From Paramecium sonneborni (lineage: Eukaryota > Ciliophora > Oligohymenophorea > Peniculida > Parameciidae), in the NCBI GenBank assembly GCA_905182985.1, contig CAJJDN010000220.1, positions 1 to 33,147 on the forward strand: 33,147 nucleotides of DNA, written 5' to 3'. The notes under the pieces are model-generated. The model was not told the DNA's origin and searched no databases. It saw only the letters and a list, made by a program, of their open reading frames with translations. The position numbers and the translations under genes were made by a program. Of the stretch, positions 23,520 through 33,147 are shown one piece after another. Position 1 is the stretch's first letter, and every line of letters starts with the position of its first letter.

Positions 23520-25000
23520 TTCTTACAACTCTAGATCAACCCACTTCCCGTTTTTCTAAACTTAATTATAAATTCCTCCAGCACTTTAAAATTCAGATAC
23601 TAATAAATTAAAAATATCTAAACTATTTATTAAAATAATTTCTCTTTTTCATATCCCATAATCCATATTTAATACCATTTTTATATTCCCCTGCATATAT
23701 AATTTAGATATCACTAGGTTAATTATTTTGATAATTCATTACTTTCTGTAATTCTCAAATGATTCAATCCATTTTCCTTTCTTCTTTCCTTCATTATCAT
23801 ATTCTCCATCAAACCTAAAATCAATTATATATAATTACATTTTAATAAAATCATTAGCTTGATTATCTCTAAATTAAGTATTCCACCTTCCATATTTTTT
23901 TCCATTCCTATATTCACCATAAGATCTTATTTAACAATAACTATTGATTGTAAAATAGCTTATACTTGCCAAAATTTTCAGATAATTCAAAACATATACC
24001 CTGCTATTATGCATTTTCGTCATAAATACCTCCTCCACTAGAATATACATATGAATTGGTTACATGATTTCAAATTTGTTAAAAGAAATAGGATATTTTG
24101 AATTCAAAATATCCCATCTTCCAATTTTTTTTCCTTATTAATAATTGCCAAATTAAAGAAGTTAACAATTATACTGATTAGAACTAATGAAGTTTGTGAA
24201 ATTTTCATGTTATTCTGTCCATCTTCCAACTTTTTATTCTTCTAATCCATAAAAGCCCCCACCACTTCATAATTTAATATATATAAATTTTACATAATCT
24301 ATTGCTTTTTAGGAGTAGTATGCAAAATTTCCCACAGCCCAAATTTTTTTCCTTCTCTATATTTTCCTTTATAGGTTAATTGGCAACAACTAATCATCAA
24401 AATATTTAATACTGAGAAAATCTTTAATAAATCTCAACCCATTTTCCTATCTTCATTCCTTTTGAATTATAATTGCCTTCCCCACTTCATTAAATTATAT
24501 TTATACATGATTTTTTCTTAATATATAGTTACCCATCTTCCAATTTTTAGTCCATCTTTATAAACACCTTTATAGGTAACTTTAGATATACTAAAATTCT
24601 ATAGTCTAATAAGATTTACTTGCTGAAATTTTCAGATAAATCAACCCACAATCCAATTTTAAACTCATCATCTTATATATCCTCCAGCATTTAATTTTTT
24701 TTACTCCCAAATAGGACACCATTTTGCTATATTCTATTACTAATGTTCAATTCCCCATTTTAAGCTTGATAATTAATCGAAAATAGTAATAATATCAGAA
24801 ATTTTAGTATTTTTCTCTCTGAAATAACCAAATTTTTACTTTCTTAATAATCCACCATCTTATCTATATATAAAATCCCCATTCTTGCACTCTACATAAT
24901 ATTTCACTTTTGTAAAATGTGAAACTTTAGAAGAATTTTCAACTGATTTGAGTCCAATAATTAAATATATTCCTTCTTTATATGGCTGCCTATAATTATA
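23520..25000 (-). pseudogene. MORN-like repeat protein pseudogene
   Basis: On the minus strand a degenerate repeat recurs about every 45-60 residues, alternating units like VTYKGVYKDGLKIGRW, SGGGFYGLEEQKVGRWTE, YGEYRNGKKYGRW and DGEYDNEGKKKGKWIE. The pattern Y-x-G-x-Y-x-x-G-K-K-x-G-x-W is MORN-like and matches a large repeat-protein family I associate with Paramecium. The repeats occur in all three minus frames and switch frame repeatedly (for example near 24550, 24480, 24290 and 24040). TGA codons also interrupt it, so no intact product can be made. MORN-type repeats usually act at membranes or as scaffolds; the role of this family is not known to me. The start is not identified; upstream recognisable repeats begin near 24988 (QPYKEGIYLIIGLKSVE). 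Confidence 0.75.
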
Positions 25001-25181
25001 ATTAATTATATTTAGTTTTTCTTCTGTCATTCAATAAAAAGTTCTGATTGATAAAAATATAGATATTATTATTAAAATATTTGATTAATACTTAGCTGAT
25101 TCGGGTAGAAATTATCAGAAATTTTAAGTATTAAAATTCAAAGTTAAATTAATTAATATAATGATAATTTGAAATTAATCA

Positions 25182-25346
25182 TCAAAATTCTAATTTTAAC
25201 CATAGGTATTTATTTATAGTTAAGCTTTCTATCCTTCTTATTGAATTTTTAGACCAAAAAATCAATTCATCTATACTGAGTTTTTGAATTTGTTGTCTAT
25301 TGAAAAATTCCCTCAATATCTTTCTAATAAAGTGTATTTGATTCAT
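25182..25346 (-). CDS. Short unassigned ORF, 54 codons, upstream of the MORN-like pseudogene
   Basis: An ATG at 25346 opens 54 codons to TGA 25184-25182, with protein-like composition (REFFNRQQIQKLSIDELIFW). It is on the same strand as the MORN-like pseudogene and ends about 180 bp before its first recognisable repeat, so it could be the original N-terminus or a separate relic. No family is recognised. Confidence 0.3.
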   Translation of the reverse strand: MNQIHFIRKILREFFNRQQIQKLSIDELIFWSKNSIRRIESLTINKYLWLKLEF

Positions 25347-25519
25347 CGTTTACTACATAAATAACATAAACTCTTAGATGAATGTTACATATTTTGAGAA
25401 TATATAATAGAAGCAAAATATAATAAATTGGCAAAACAATAAGATAATTTCTAATATTCTAATTAAAATAAAAGTTCATGAAATGAATAGAAATAATTTT
25501 TTATGCTAAATAGAATTAT

Positions 25520-26484
25520 ATGCCAAAAAGATATAATCATGAAGATAATTTCTTTATTTTAAATTTACATCTTCACATAGCTAAAGATAACCAATTCCTA
25601 ATATGTAGTAAAACTCTTAGAGCTTATTAGTAAAATTAAAGATTGATCTAAGAAGTTGGATTTGAGAATAAAAAAATTAGAATTCTTCTTTCAAGAGAGC
25701 TAATTATTTAAGATGCCAATTGATAGTTACTTTTTTACCTTCAAACTTAAATTTCATCTTTTTAGAACATAGCAAGATTCATTATTCATATGATACTTTA
25801 TTTATTTTAAAGGACTTGGATTAAAGGATTTATCTTCTCTTGATTCTAGCAGTGTAATTCAAATCATTATCCCTTTTCAACTAATAAACTCAAGATGATG
25901 GTTTCATTATCATTACAACCAAAGAAATTATAAGAAGAATTATTTAAGTAACTAATAAATTTATTTACTATAAATTATTTAGATTATAATGATTACTGTA
26001 TTTGAGGAATTTTGATAAATTCTTAAGATTTTTGGAATTTTGGGCAAAATCCATATTTTAATGGTAAAGTTTTTATTCTGCAAATTTATTTTGTGAATAG
26101 CTACTCAAAAAAAAGTACTTATTGCAATAGATTAACTTCAAGAATTAATAGGACATTCTTTTAAATGGCTTAAAATTGTCTTTAAAGACTTTATATAATT
26201 TTAATTGCCTAACCTTGAGTTAAGCTTTGCACGACTTGAGTCCTAAATTTAAAACCAGTAATAAAAATAATATTGAACATTTATTACAAATTTTAAACTT
26301 TAGACTTGAATAACTAAACATAATAATGTAAATTATACTGTTAAAATCTTGTTGTTTCTTGTAAACAACTTAAAATATTTTAATTGAAATAATATCTATA
26401 ATATCATAAGTTTCTGTTCATATGATATATTAATCATTTAGTGAAAACAATAATTTTATTTTTAAATTAAATTAGAGGTTTTGA
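25520..26484 (+). pseudogene. Unassigned gene relic on the plus strand
   Basis: The ATG at 25520 (MPKRYNHEDNFFILNLHLHI) opens 67 codons to TGA 25721, containing AKDNQFLICSKTLRAYQQN and FENKKIRILLSRELIIQD. Coding-like sequence continues in another frame (YFKGLGLKDLSSLDSSSVIQ), interrupted by TGA codons. A third frame, 26014-26484, is open for 156 codons and contains LKLSLKTLYNFNCLTLSQAL and NNIEHLLQILNFRLEQLNII, which look like helical protein. No domain is recognised. The mixture of good composition and frame breaks points to a decayed gene. The final 50 bases overlap an antisense frame at 26434-26661. Confidence 0.42.
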
Positions 26485-26661
26485 TAGGATAAGAACATTT
26501 GTTTTTTAATTTCATAAATCTACTCCATAAGTGAAGTTGGCTGTGCAATGATCGACAATACAGTTAATTAATGCATACTAGTAATGAAAGGAGAGAGATA
26601 GCATCTAATGAGTGATGATAACTTTCTGTAATGATTTCAGTATCTGCTATTTTTTAGTCAT
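26434..26661 (-). pseudogene. Short unassigned gene relic on the minus strand
   Basis: An ATG at 26661 opens MTKKQQILKSLQKVIITHQM and continues through HYQYALINCIVDHCTANFTY to TGA 26514-26512. The same frame then resumes to TGA 26436-26434. The first 49 codons look clearly protein-like, with four Cys/His residues close together (C-x3-H-C). No family is recognised. One internal stop and the lack of a continuation suggest a fragment. Confidence 0.38.
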
Positions 26662-27516
26662 TCAGTTTTTTAATGATAATTATTATAAATCAAAAATACG
26701 TTTGTTTAAAATGTGAAAATCTTAAGGAGTTGATTATATGAGATTTAATAAGTGCTTTGATTTAGAAATATCAATAATAATATGTGAATAATGAAATAGA
26801 TAAAATAAATATGCATTGATTAAGTCAAATAATGTCATATATTTTTCATAAAAAATAATCTATAAGATAAAGAATTAATAAATAAAATAGAATAACTTTT
26901 CAGATATATTTTTTCGAAAATCCTAAATTTATTGATAGATAAGTTTTTTATATATTAATTTAGACCTCTAACCTAATGATTTAAGTCAACAAATTTCTAC
27001 ATTATAATTTTCTGTTATTACTAATTCTTGGAGAGAAAATTTATTCAAAAATAAGTGATTTATAAGGATTTATTAAAAATTTTATTTTTAATATGAAAAT
27101 CGAAAGCTTTTTCTTAAGGGCAAGATATCAATTTTATTGAGATTTATATCAGGTATTATTCATTAAATAATAATTATGAGTTACAAAATTTTATTTATCT
27201 GATTCCTTTATATTTCTTTATATCTCTTTTTGTAAAAGGAAATAGAAAATTTTAAAATTGAAGTGAATTTTTTTTATTTCAAAAATATGTGTTTGTATAA
27301 TCGAATTAATGTTCTACATTATAAACAAAATTAATACAATTATAAAAAATATTATTTTAGTATTAGATTGACTATCATACTTGATCTTTTGATACTATTA
27401 AATAAATCCTAAGTTAAATTTTAGAAAAATATTCACCCCTATCAATCAATTAATTGAATATAAGTATTTAAGATTAAGAATTTTATATAAATTTAATATA
27501 TATTTAAAAAAAGATT
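26662..27516. other. AT-rich stretch without a recognisable gene
   Basis: I read both strands here and found only short AT-driven frames. No RNA gene, repeat or motif stands out. Confidence 0.45.
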
Positions 27517-27520
27517 ATAA

Positions 27521-28608
27521 ATGGTTAATCAATTACAGTTATCATAACATTAAAACAGAGAAATAAGATTTATAATATAGAAGTGGATCCTTCATAAAAG
27601 GTCAAAGAATTAGTAATTGAATTTTATGAAATACTTAAACCCCAAGGAACAGATAAGTTAGTATTATGGTACAATAACAATCCACTTAAAGAAGATTAAA
27701 CATTTACAGAGTAAGGGATTAGAAAAGGGTCAGAAATGAATCTTTTTATTGAAACCCATGGTGGCCATTGATTTATCAATATAATCATAATTATTGTATT
27801 GTTTATATCTTTTATCGTACAACAAAACAAGCCAAAAAGTTTTCATCAGTCTGTTCTAAATACATTAAACAAATTTGGAATAATTCAGGAAGTACCTTAA
27901 TAACTTAATTCCATTCTAAATCAAATACATAAGTATAATTATTCTACTTTTTGGAATCTACTTAAATTCAGTCACTAAGAAATTTAAGTAAACTTAGAAG
28001 AATGGAATGTTAAAAAAAAGAAAATTTTAGAATACTTAAATAAAGGATTATTAATTAAATTTAATCTTAAACCACATAGGTTTTTTTAGCCTACAACAAT
28101 TAGATGATTAGGTCTATAATTAATTAAATGTAATTATTTTGATCAAACACTTATTAAAATTAATAAAATTATGATTAGGAAAATGATGAAGTTTTATTAT
28201 TAAAAGGAAGAATTTACTTTAAAAAAGTAAATTGCAATTATAATCTGATAGGAAATTTTATAGAATCCTAAATTTATATTGAATAAGCTACTTGAATGTC
28301 AACATCACATTAATTAAGTACCATAGCTATTTATTATATAATAAAATCTAAAATACGTGTCAACTCTAAATTTATCAATTATCATACCTCTATATTCTCT
28401 TGTTCATTCAAATTTATGTCATTAGGTTATTTATGGTAAGGACTTAGCAAAATAAGCAATTAATGGTTATCTATTTCGTATAATGTATAGAGTGCAATTA
28501 ATTAAATATAATATTTTTTTGTTTTTTAAATTAAGTGATGAGTTATTCAAATAAAGAGAATATATTGATACCTACATATTGATAGATTAAGATAAGCTAT
28601 TATGTTGA
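27521..28608 (+). pseudogene. Ubiquitin-like domain plus membrane-helix protein relic
   Basis: The frame covering 27508-27771 reads a beta-grasp, ubiquitin-like domain: ITVIITLKQRNKIYNIEVD, then PSQKV, LVLWYNNNPLKEDQTF, GIRKGSEMNLFIETHGGH. The order strand-turn-strand, helix, and an L-x-D/E-x-Q-T-F...G-I-x-x-G-S motif is typical. The nearest ATG (27521) is one frame off, so a single-base loss near the start is likely. A TGA at 27769 follows the Gly-Gly-His end directly, but the same frame continues at once with a membrane helix, FINIIIIIVLFISFIVQQN, and a Lys/Asn-rich tail containing LEEWNVKKKKILEYLNKG. TGA also falls at 28105 and 28246 before the stop at 28606. The reading fits a ubiquitin-like membrane protein decayed by point mutation; stop readthrough at 27769 is a less likely alternative. 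Confidence 0.6.
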
Positions 28609-28640
28609 TTTTTTTTATCCTAATAAACATTCAATTTAAA

Positions 28641-28958
28641 ATGAAGAAAATTAAATTTGGGCTATACTTGTATAATTTTTATGACTTTAATTTAGATGTA
28701 GAGCAATAACATCATAAAACTAAATGAGATGAGATAAAATCAATTAATTTAAACAACAAATAGATGATTTCTGATTGGGATTATTTGAATTATATTGAGA
28801 ATATAGAGAATTTGTTAATATATTTTAATGATTTATACATAATTTTTATATTTTATCTTTAAGATCTGATGAAATACAATTGTTATTAATTTGATTTCAA
28901 TTCATTTATATCTTATTCATTAAATAATTCGCTAATCTCATTTTATTTAATCTTATGA
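28641..28958 (+). pseudogene. Possible continuation of the ubiquitin-like relic or separate fragment
   Basis: An ATG at 28641 opens MKKIKFGLYLYNFYDFNLDV, with one internal TGA and an end at 28956-28958. The stretch after the internal TGA includes MISDWDYLNYIENIENLL, which is protein-like. It is in a different frame from the preceding relic and could be its 3' part after a frameshift. No family is recognised. Confidence 0.28.
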
Positions 28959-29246
28959 ATTGCTATTCTTTTGATTACTTTTTTCTAAATGAAACATATT
29001 TTAATTTTCTCTTTATTATCATTTAATAAATCTAAGTTTTTTAACAGATTTTATTAGTAGATATATTTACAAATCCAATATGTATTTAATAATTTTTCAA
29101 AATGAATTATTTTTTTTGATAAATACTTCTTTATGTATTTTTTATCTATTTAATTTTTGTTCATTTATTTTTATTTATCAAAATTCAATGCATTTTCTAA
29201 TATTCTAATAGATTAAATTTCTTTTAATAATATATTATTAAATAAC
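28959..29246. other. AT-rich spacer
   Basis: The stretch is nearly all A and T with T-runs. I see nothing in it. Confidence 0.5.
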
Positions 29247-30194
29247 TCAATTCATTTGTAATACAATTAAATTTTTGAATTTAAATTTAATTCCTAACCT
29301 AAATTATTGATTATAAATGTAAGAATCATCTTTATTTAACAACAATAATATTTTATTAATTAAATGTCTTAATTGACATATAGAAATCATTATAAAATAT
29401 TTTTTTATTTAATTCTTAATCAGGTTCTTTAGATTATAATATTTCTTATAAGTATTTAACAAAAGTATTTAAGTAGAACAATTACTTAATAATCTAGTAA
29501 TTGCATTTATAGATTTAATCCCTTATTCACTAAATAACATAACCATATTCGATTCTACTTAATTATTGGTACCTTCTTTTTTCTAACCAAAGTCCATAAA
29601 ATAAAATCATATAGCATTTTCATTCCACCTTCCTGTTATTTTAATAAAAACTCTTAAAATATTTAAAGGAATGCCAATATATGTCCAGATTCCATTTCTT
29701 TATTATACTGTAATATGTATAATTATTTGTTATAAAGATAACTATTCAATTTTCAGGGTTCTCAGAAGTTCATTCCAATTTTATATTTCTAAGCTATGTA
29801 AAGCATTATATTCAATGAATGACTTATATTTTTATAAGCGTTATTCATTTCAAATAGACTAAAGCAATTTTATATACTTTGTTTGGCATACATTGTGGTA
29901 TCGAGTAGATTTAAACCATTATCTGCATCAGAAAATTTTAACATTACTTTTTTCCAAATTTTAAATTTGAAAATTGATGGCTTTGATGAACTCATCTAAA
30001 CTGTAACATTATTTTGCTAAAAAGTTCTTGAAGTTTATAATATTATCCAACCATTTACTTGTATTTGAATGTTAACAATATAACTATTTACTTAAAACAT
30101 TTTACAATTTAAATAAAGTATTTTAATCGGCTAAGGATTTTTTAAATTCATTCAATCTCAGCTTCTTGAATTATTCTAAACAGCATTGAAGACC
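29247..30194 (-). pseudogene. Unassigned gene relic on the minus strand
   Basis: From 30194 the minus strand reads 88 codons (LEQFKKLRLNEFKKSLADQN and SLDEFIKAINFQIQNLEKSN) to TGA 29930-29928. One frame over, at the same point, it continues as SDADNGLNLLDTTMYAKQSI to TGA 29764, suggesting a one-base loss in a T run. A third frame continues (NELLRTLKIEQLSLQQ, then GIWTYIGIPLNILRVFIKI) to TGA 29609, and that frame stays open to TGA 29249-29247. The first 150 codons have strong protein-like composition, helical and Lys/Gln-rich. No domain is recognised. No clear start codon was found. Confidence 0.45.
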
Positions 30195-30227
30195 TCATAT
30201 TTAAATTACGTTTTAATTATTCTTAAA

Positions 30228-30470
30228 ATAAATTATATCCAAATATCAATCAAATTAAAATGTATATTATTTTACTTTTTAAATTATTTTAATAATAAAT
30301 TACATACAAATCTCAATAAACTTAAAATATACATCATTTAACTTGAAATATAATTTATAAAATTTCAATATACATGATTTATCATTTAAATATATTATAA
30401 TGATTTATAAACAAATATCAATCAAATTAAATATGCATTATTTTATATTTTATCATAAATTATAGAAATA
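30228..30470. repeat. Degenerate tandem repeat, about four units of 50-68 bp
   Basis: Units beginning near 30229, 30297, 30351 and 30402 share the order AAATTATA, CAAATATCAAT, CAAATTAAA, AT(G/A)CATTATTT, TTTTAT. Units 1 and 4 are the most alike (both contain CAAATATCAATCAAATTAAA). It is a worn minisatellite. The end of the SRP54 pseudogene frame runs into it. Confidence 0.55.
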
Positions 30471-31170
30471 AAAATAATATTATTTAGTTATATAATATTC
30501 TAAACTTATTTAATTTCTTCAAATAAAACCAATTCTTCTTTATATTTTCCAGGTGTATCTACTAGAATTAATTCTACTCGTTCTTTCTTGAACTTTATTA
30601 TTCCTTCATAGGTAACCTAGATTGGATCTGATTAGGTATATGAACTTATGTATACTATATACACCAAAATTACCCATAGAATGGAATTCTTAGCTTCATA
30701 GCATTTTATTTTGTTTAATCTAAAGATAATGTATCTGCACAAACAATTCCTACTTTCCAACCTCTTTTTTAATAATAATAACCATATTTAAAGCAAGTAG
30801 TAGTTTTTCCAGATCCTTATAAACCTATGAACATTATGACATTAGTTTTTCCTTTTATTACATATAAACTTTTACCTTTCTTCGGTTAATATGGTTCAAT
30901 ATCATTTTAGAAAATTTCAGTCAATTGCTCAATAATACATTTTAAGATGAATTATTGAAGATTAATTAATTCTGTTCCATGTAATTTAAATTCATATTTG
31001 ATATTTTCTCTCATTTTTAATACAATTTTAGCATTAACGTCAGCCTTTAGCAATATCATAGAAATATCATCTAAAATCTAATCTACAAAAGCTTTATTAA
31101 TTTCTTATTTATTATTTGATAACCTTTTAAGAATTTCCTTTATCTATTGTCCTAATTCTGTTAAAACCAT
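30422..31170 (-). pseudogene. Truncated SRP54-like GTPase (signal recognition particle 54 kDa subunit) paralogue
   Basis: SRP54 binds signal sequences and docks ribosomes at the ER through a GTPase domain. From ATG 31170 the minus strand gives an N domain (MVLTELGQQIKEILKRLSNN, LLKADVNAKIVLKMRENIKY) and the G1 loop as GLQGSGKTTTCFKYGYYYQK, followed by VCADTLSLDQTKQNAMKLRI. A 29-nt intron (30673-30645) joins FYG to SYTQSDPIQVTYEGIIKF, and the G3 region reads LILVDTPGKYKEELVLFEE. The usual ADTFRAGA segment is shortened and changed (ADTLSL), G3 is TPGK instead of TSGR, and the G4, G5 and Met-rich M domains are absent. After EEIKQV the homology fades into AT-driven sequence and TGA 30424-30422. 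Length is 239 codons against roughly 500 in the family. The intron ends in AAG rather than TAG. It is most likely a decayed second copy. Confidence 0.85.
30645..30673 (-). other. Intron of the SRP54-like pseudogene, 29 nt, unusual AAG acceptor
   Basis: On the minus strand it begins GTAATTTTGG and ends CATAAG. Removing exactly 29 nt joins RIPFYG to SYTQSDP, matching the SRP54 consensus at that place. An alternative end at the internal TATAG gives a frame that stops soon. The AAG end may be a mutated TAG. Confidence 0.65.
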
Positions 31171-31559
31171 TCTCAATTACAAAAAATTTAATCTATATTC
31201 TCTAAAAAAATATAAAATACAAACACTTATTAAAATATTAAATTATTTATTGCTTTGACACGTATTTATAAATATTTTATTTGTCAATCTCAAACAATTT
31301 AATTGCTTTTTTTATTTTCATTATTTTTTATCATAATTTTTAATAGATAAAGTTTTTGGGAGTCTAATATTTTTAATGTAATTGAAAACCAATATATTGA
31401 GATTATATTTATTAGTGAAAATACTGAAAATGACTCAAAAAGCTGATTATAATATATTTTAATTTGAACAGTTTTGATATATTATCTATTTTTCCCTTTT
31501 TTTGAAATTCTATTTATGATATAGAGGTAATACACTCTTTTTAAGATCCTTTTGTTTTT
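31171..31559. other. AT-rich spacer
   Basis: It lies between two divergently oriented pseudogenes and holds only A/T-rich sequence. No promoter element can be named. Confidence 0.5.
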
Positions 31560-31850
31560 ATTTTGAAGAATTAATATAATTAAGGACAAAAATGTGATAA
31601 ATGGATAGACTTGCAAAATGAATTTAATAGCATTAAATAGGTAACATATAATGGTAAATATAATTTGAATGGCAAGAAGGTAGGTAAATGGGATAGTATT
31701 TATTGTAAATAAAATGGAAAGGAATGGAATATAAATTAATGTAAATATTAAAAAGTATAATATTTGTAGGATATACGTTTGTGTGTGTATTTTAGAGTGG
31801 AGGATCGTATGATTATAGAAAAAGATTGGAAGTAATTTGGGTAGAAATGA
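31560..31850 (+). pseudogene. Fragment of a MORN-like repeat protein, plus strand
   Basis: The frame ending at TGA 31848-31850 reads QGQKCDKWIDLQNEFNSIKQ and VTYNGKYNLNGKKVGKWDSI, the same alternating repeat as the minus-strand pseudogene at 23520-25000 and better preserved. In a second frame just after (about 31795-31830) the typical SGGGSYD block appears, so a frameshift separates the two. Only about one repeat pair remains, with no start or end. It is a dispersed fragment of the same family. Confidence 0.65.
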
Positions 31851-32308
31851 ATAAAATGAGAAAAAAACGCGAACAAGACAATTGGAATTTATGAAAAAAA
31901 TAAAATATGATTACATCAACTAAAATTAATAATACATTTTAAGTTTTAATTTAATTATTTATTTTGCTGTTGAAGCATTCTTCTATGAAATAAAATTGTG
32001 TGCTTAAAACAAAATCTTCGTGTTTTGCTGATTTTAACAATTAAATGATATTATGACTTTCTACCTTTTTTTAGTGATTATATTTGCTTGGTATTTTAAA
32101 TTCTATTAAACATCCTATAGTTAATTTGACGAATTAAAATCAAATTAATTGCCTTTTACCAAATCATTCTTCTCTTATGCATATGTTCTACCAATATTCT
32201 AATATTTATATCTGAAGGTTTAAAGAGACACTAGAGTTTTTGAGAAGATTAACTAGTCTAATAATCTCTGTTTATAATAAATAATTTTATGTAGAATCAA
32301 CTAATTGA
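31851..32308. other. AT-rich stretch without a recognisable gene
   Basis: Both strands show only short frames and no motif. Confidence 0.45.
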
Positions 32309-32617
32309 TTATTTATTTTAACTTCAAAAGTTGATAGATAAGTCTAAAAAGAAAATTAAAGAAAAAACAAAAATTAATTAGAATTGGATATTAAGGAATG
32401 CCTACATTTAGGAGTTATTTAAATTATTTCTAATCCATTGATTCTAATAATAGCTCAATTGTTAGATTCTAATAGAATTATAATTATTTTGATTATAAAA
32501 AAATTTGGATATTAATTCACAGTATTAGGTTTGGATATAACCTACCTTTATGGAATTGCTTCATTCAAATTACCCAACAATTGCTTATGTTGCTTTAAAT
32601 TTCATGGTTAAACCTGA
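32309..32617 (+). pseudogene. Possible membrane-transporter fragment
   Basis: A frame of 102 codons opens after TGA 32306 and ends at TGA 32615-32617. It holds LELDIKECLHLGVIQIISNP followed by LILIIAQLLDS, a hydrophobic run, and FTVLGLDITYLYGIAS. The succession resembles the N-terminal part of MATE-type multidrug transporters (E-x-x-x-L-G...P...Q-L-x-D...L-G-L), but this rests on pattern memory only. In a second frame just upstream a possible start reads MQNQLIDYLFQLQKLIDKSK. It is a fragment at best. Confidence 0.3.
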
Positions 32618-32643
32618 AAAAATATTAGTCCGATGAAAAATGA

Positions 32644-32883
32644 AAAATAATTTAATATTATGAATCAGGTACCCCTTACTTAACATCTAGCTAAATAAGA
32701 TTTCCATTAGAGATAGAAAACAACATAGAAACTATTTAATGCATAGGTACTAAAAATTTAGGGATTATATTTGAATCATCAAATTACATATGCCCCAATA
32801 ATCTTAAAGATCTGCTTGGACTATAATTTAATTTTCAGTTGCCTCATTAGCTTAAACCTGAAATATCTTTTTTTTTTTGCTGA
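32644..32883 (+). CDS. Unassigned ORF or relic, 79 codons
   Basis: After TGA 32641-32643 a frame reads YYESGTPYLTSSQIRFPLEI, then IGTKNLGIIFESSNYICPNN and LLGLQFNFQLPHQLKPEI, ending at TGA 32881-32883. The composition is protein-like, with Pro, Gly and Cys well represented for this region. No start codon lies at its head and no family is recognised. It may be part of the neighbouring relic. Confidence 0.3.
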
Positions 32884-33147
32884 TTACAATTATAATGAAT
32901 TAAACAAATTAAGCTAATATTAAATTGATCATTATGATAAGCAAATAGATGAACTAATAAATATTTCCAAAATTTTGTTGAATAATATATGTAATTCTTT
33001 GTCGTTTTAATAAATCAAAATATTAAAAGATTAATAATGTTCCTTAAAAAAATAACTAGCTGATGGTAATTTTTAATAATTTTTAGAAAACACCCTATAT
33101 TAAATAATTTATTAATTAAATGAGATCGAAAAAATAAAACAAACGCA
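32884..33147. other. AT-rich end of the window, not telomeric
   Basis: The window stops in ordinary AT-rich sequence. No telomeric repeat is present, so the chromosome continues. Confidence 0.6.

Noticed and set aside
23859..24041. Plus-strand standard-code frame of 60 codons
   Set aside because: It is antisense to the MORN-like repeats and has no independent support.
1..33147. CRISPR arrays, rRNA genes and tRNA genes
   Set aside because: No regularly spaced direct repeats, no rRNA core sequence and no convincing tRNA cloverleaf were seen by eye on either strand; the setting is eukaryotic.

Overview
The window looks like the end of a ciliate macronuclear chromosome, most likely from Paramecium or a close relative. 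It opens with a C3A3 telomere. Long reading frames exist only if TAA and TAG are read as glutamine and TGA is the sole stop. Introns are 22-29 nt with GTA...TAG or similar ends, and base composition is very AT-rich. The right edge is not telomeric, so the window is the left arm of a longer molecule.

Layout: telomere (1-21), a short subtelomere with one possible small reading frame (22-687), then one giant gene (688-11928, + strand, two introns at the 5' end, 3,731 codons). It encodes a multi-pass membrane protein with an EF-hand-like pair and a last hydrophobic block at the C-terminus. It is the only feature that reads as an intact gene.

From 11929 to the end (about 21 kb) no intact gene was found. 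The region is a graveyard of decayed sequences on both strands: a non-LTR retrotransposon relic with endonuclease-like and reverse-transcriptase segments (12516-15248, minus), a second possible RT fragment (17269-17595, minus), a TPR pseudogene with an intron in nearly every repeat (18895-20520, plus), a membrane-protein relic (21064-22388, plus), a MORN-like repeat pseudogene (23520-25000, minus) with a detached relative on the other strand (31560-31850), a ubiquitin-like-plus-membrane-helix relic (27521-28608, plus), and a truncated SRP54 paralogue (30422-31170, minus). Several shorter unassigned relics lie between them. Frameshifts, in-frame TGA codons, a broken splice donor and a lost catalytic residue support decay rather than function.

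Method limits: everything was read by eye. With one stop codon in AT-rich DNA an open frame of 100-200 codons is expected by chance, so short frames rest on protein-like composition or family motifs, and confidence is set accordingly. Family names come from motif recognition, not from searches.
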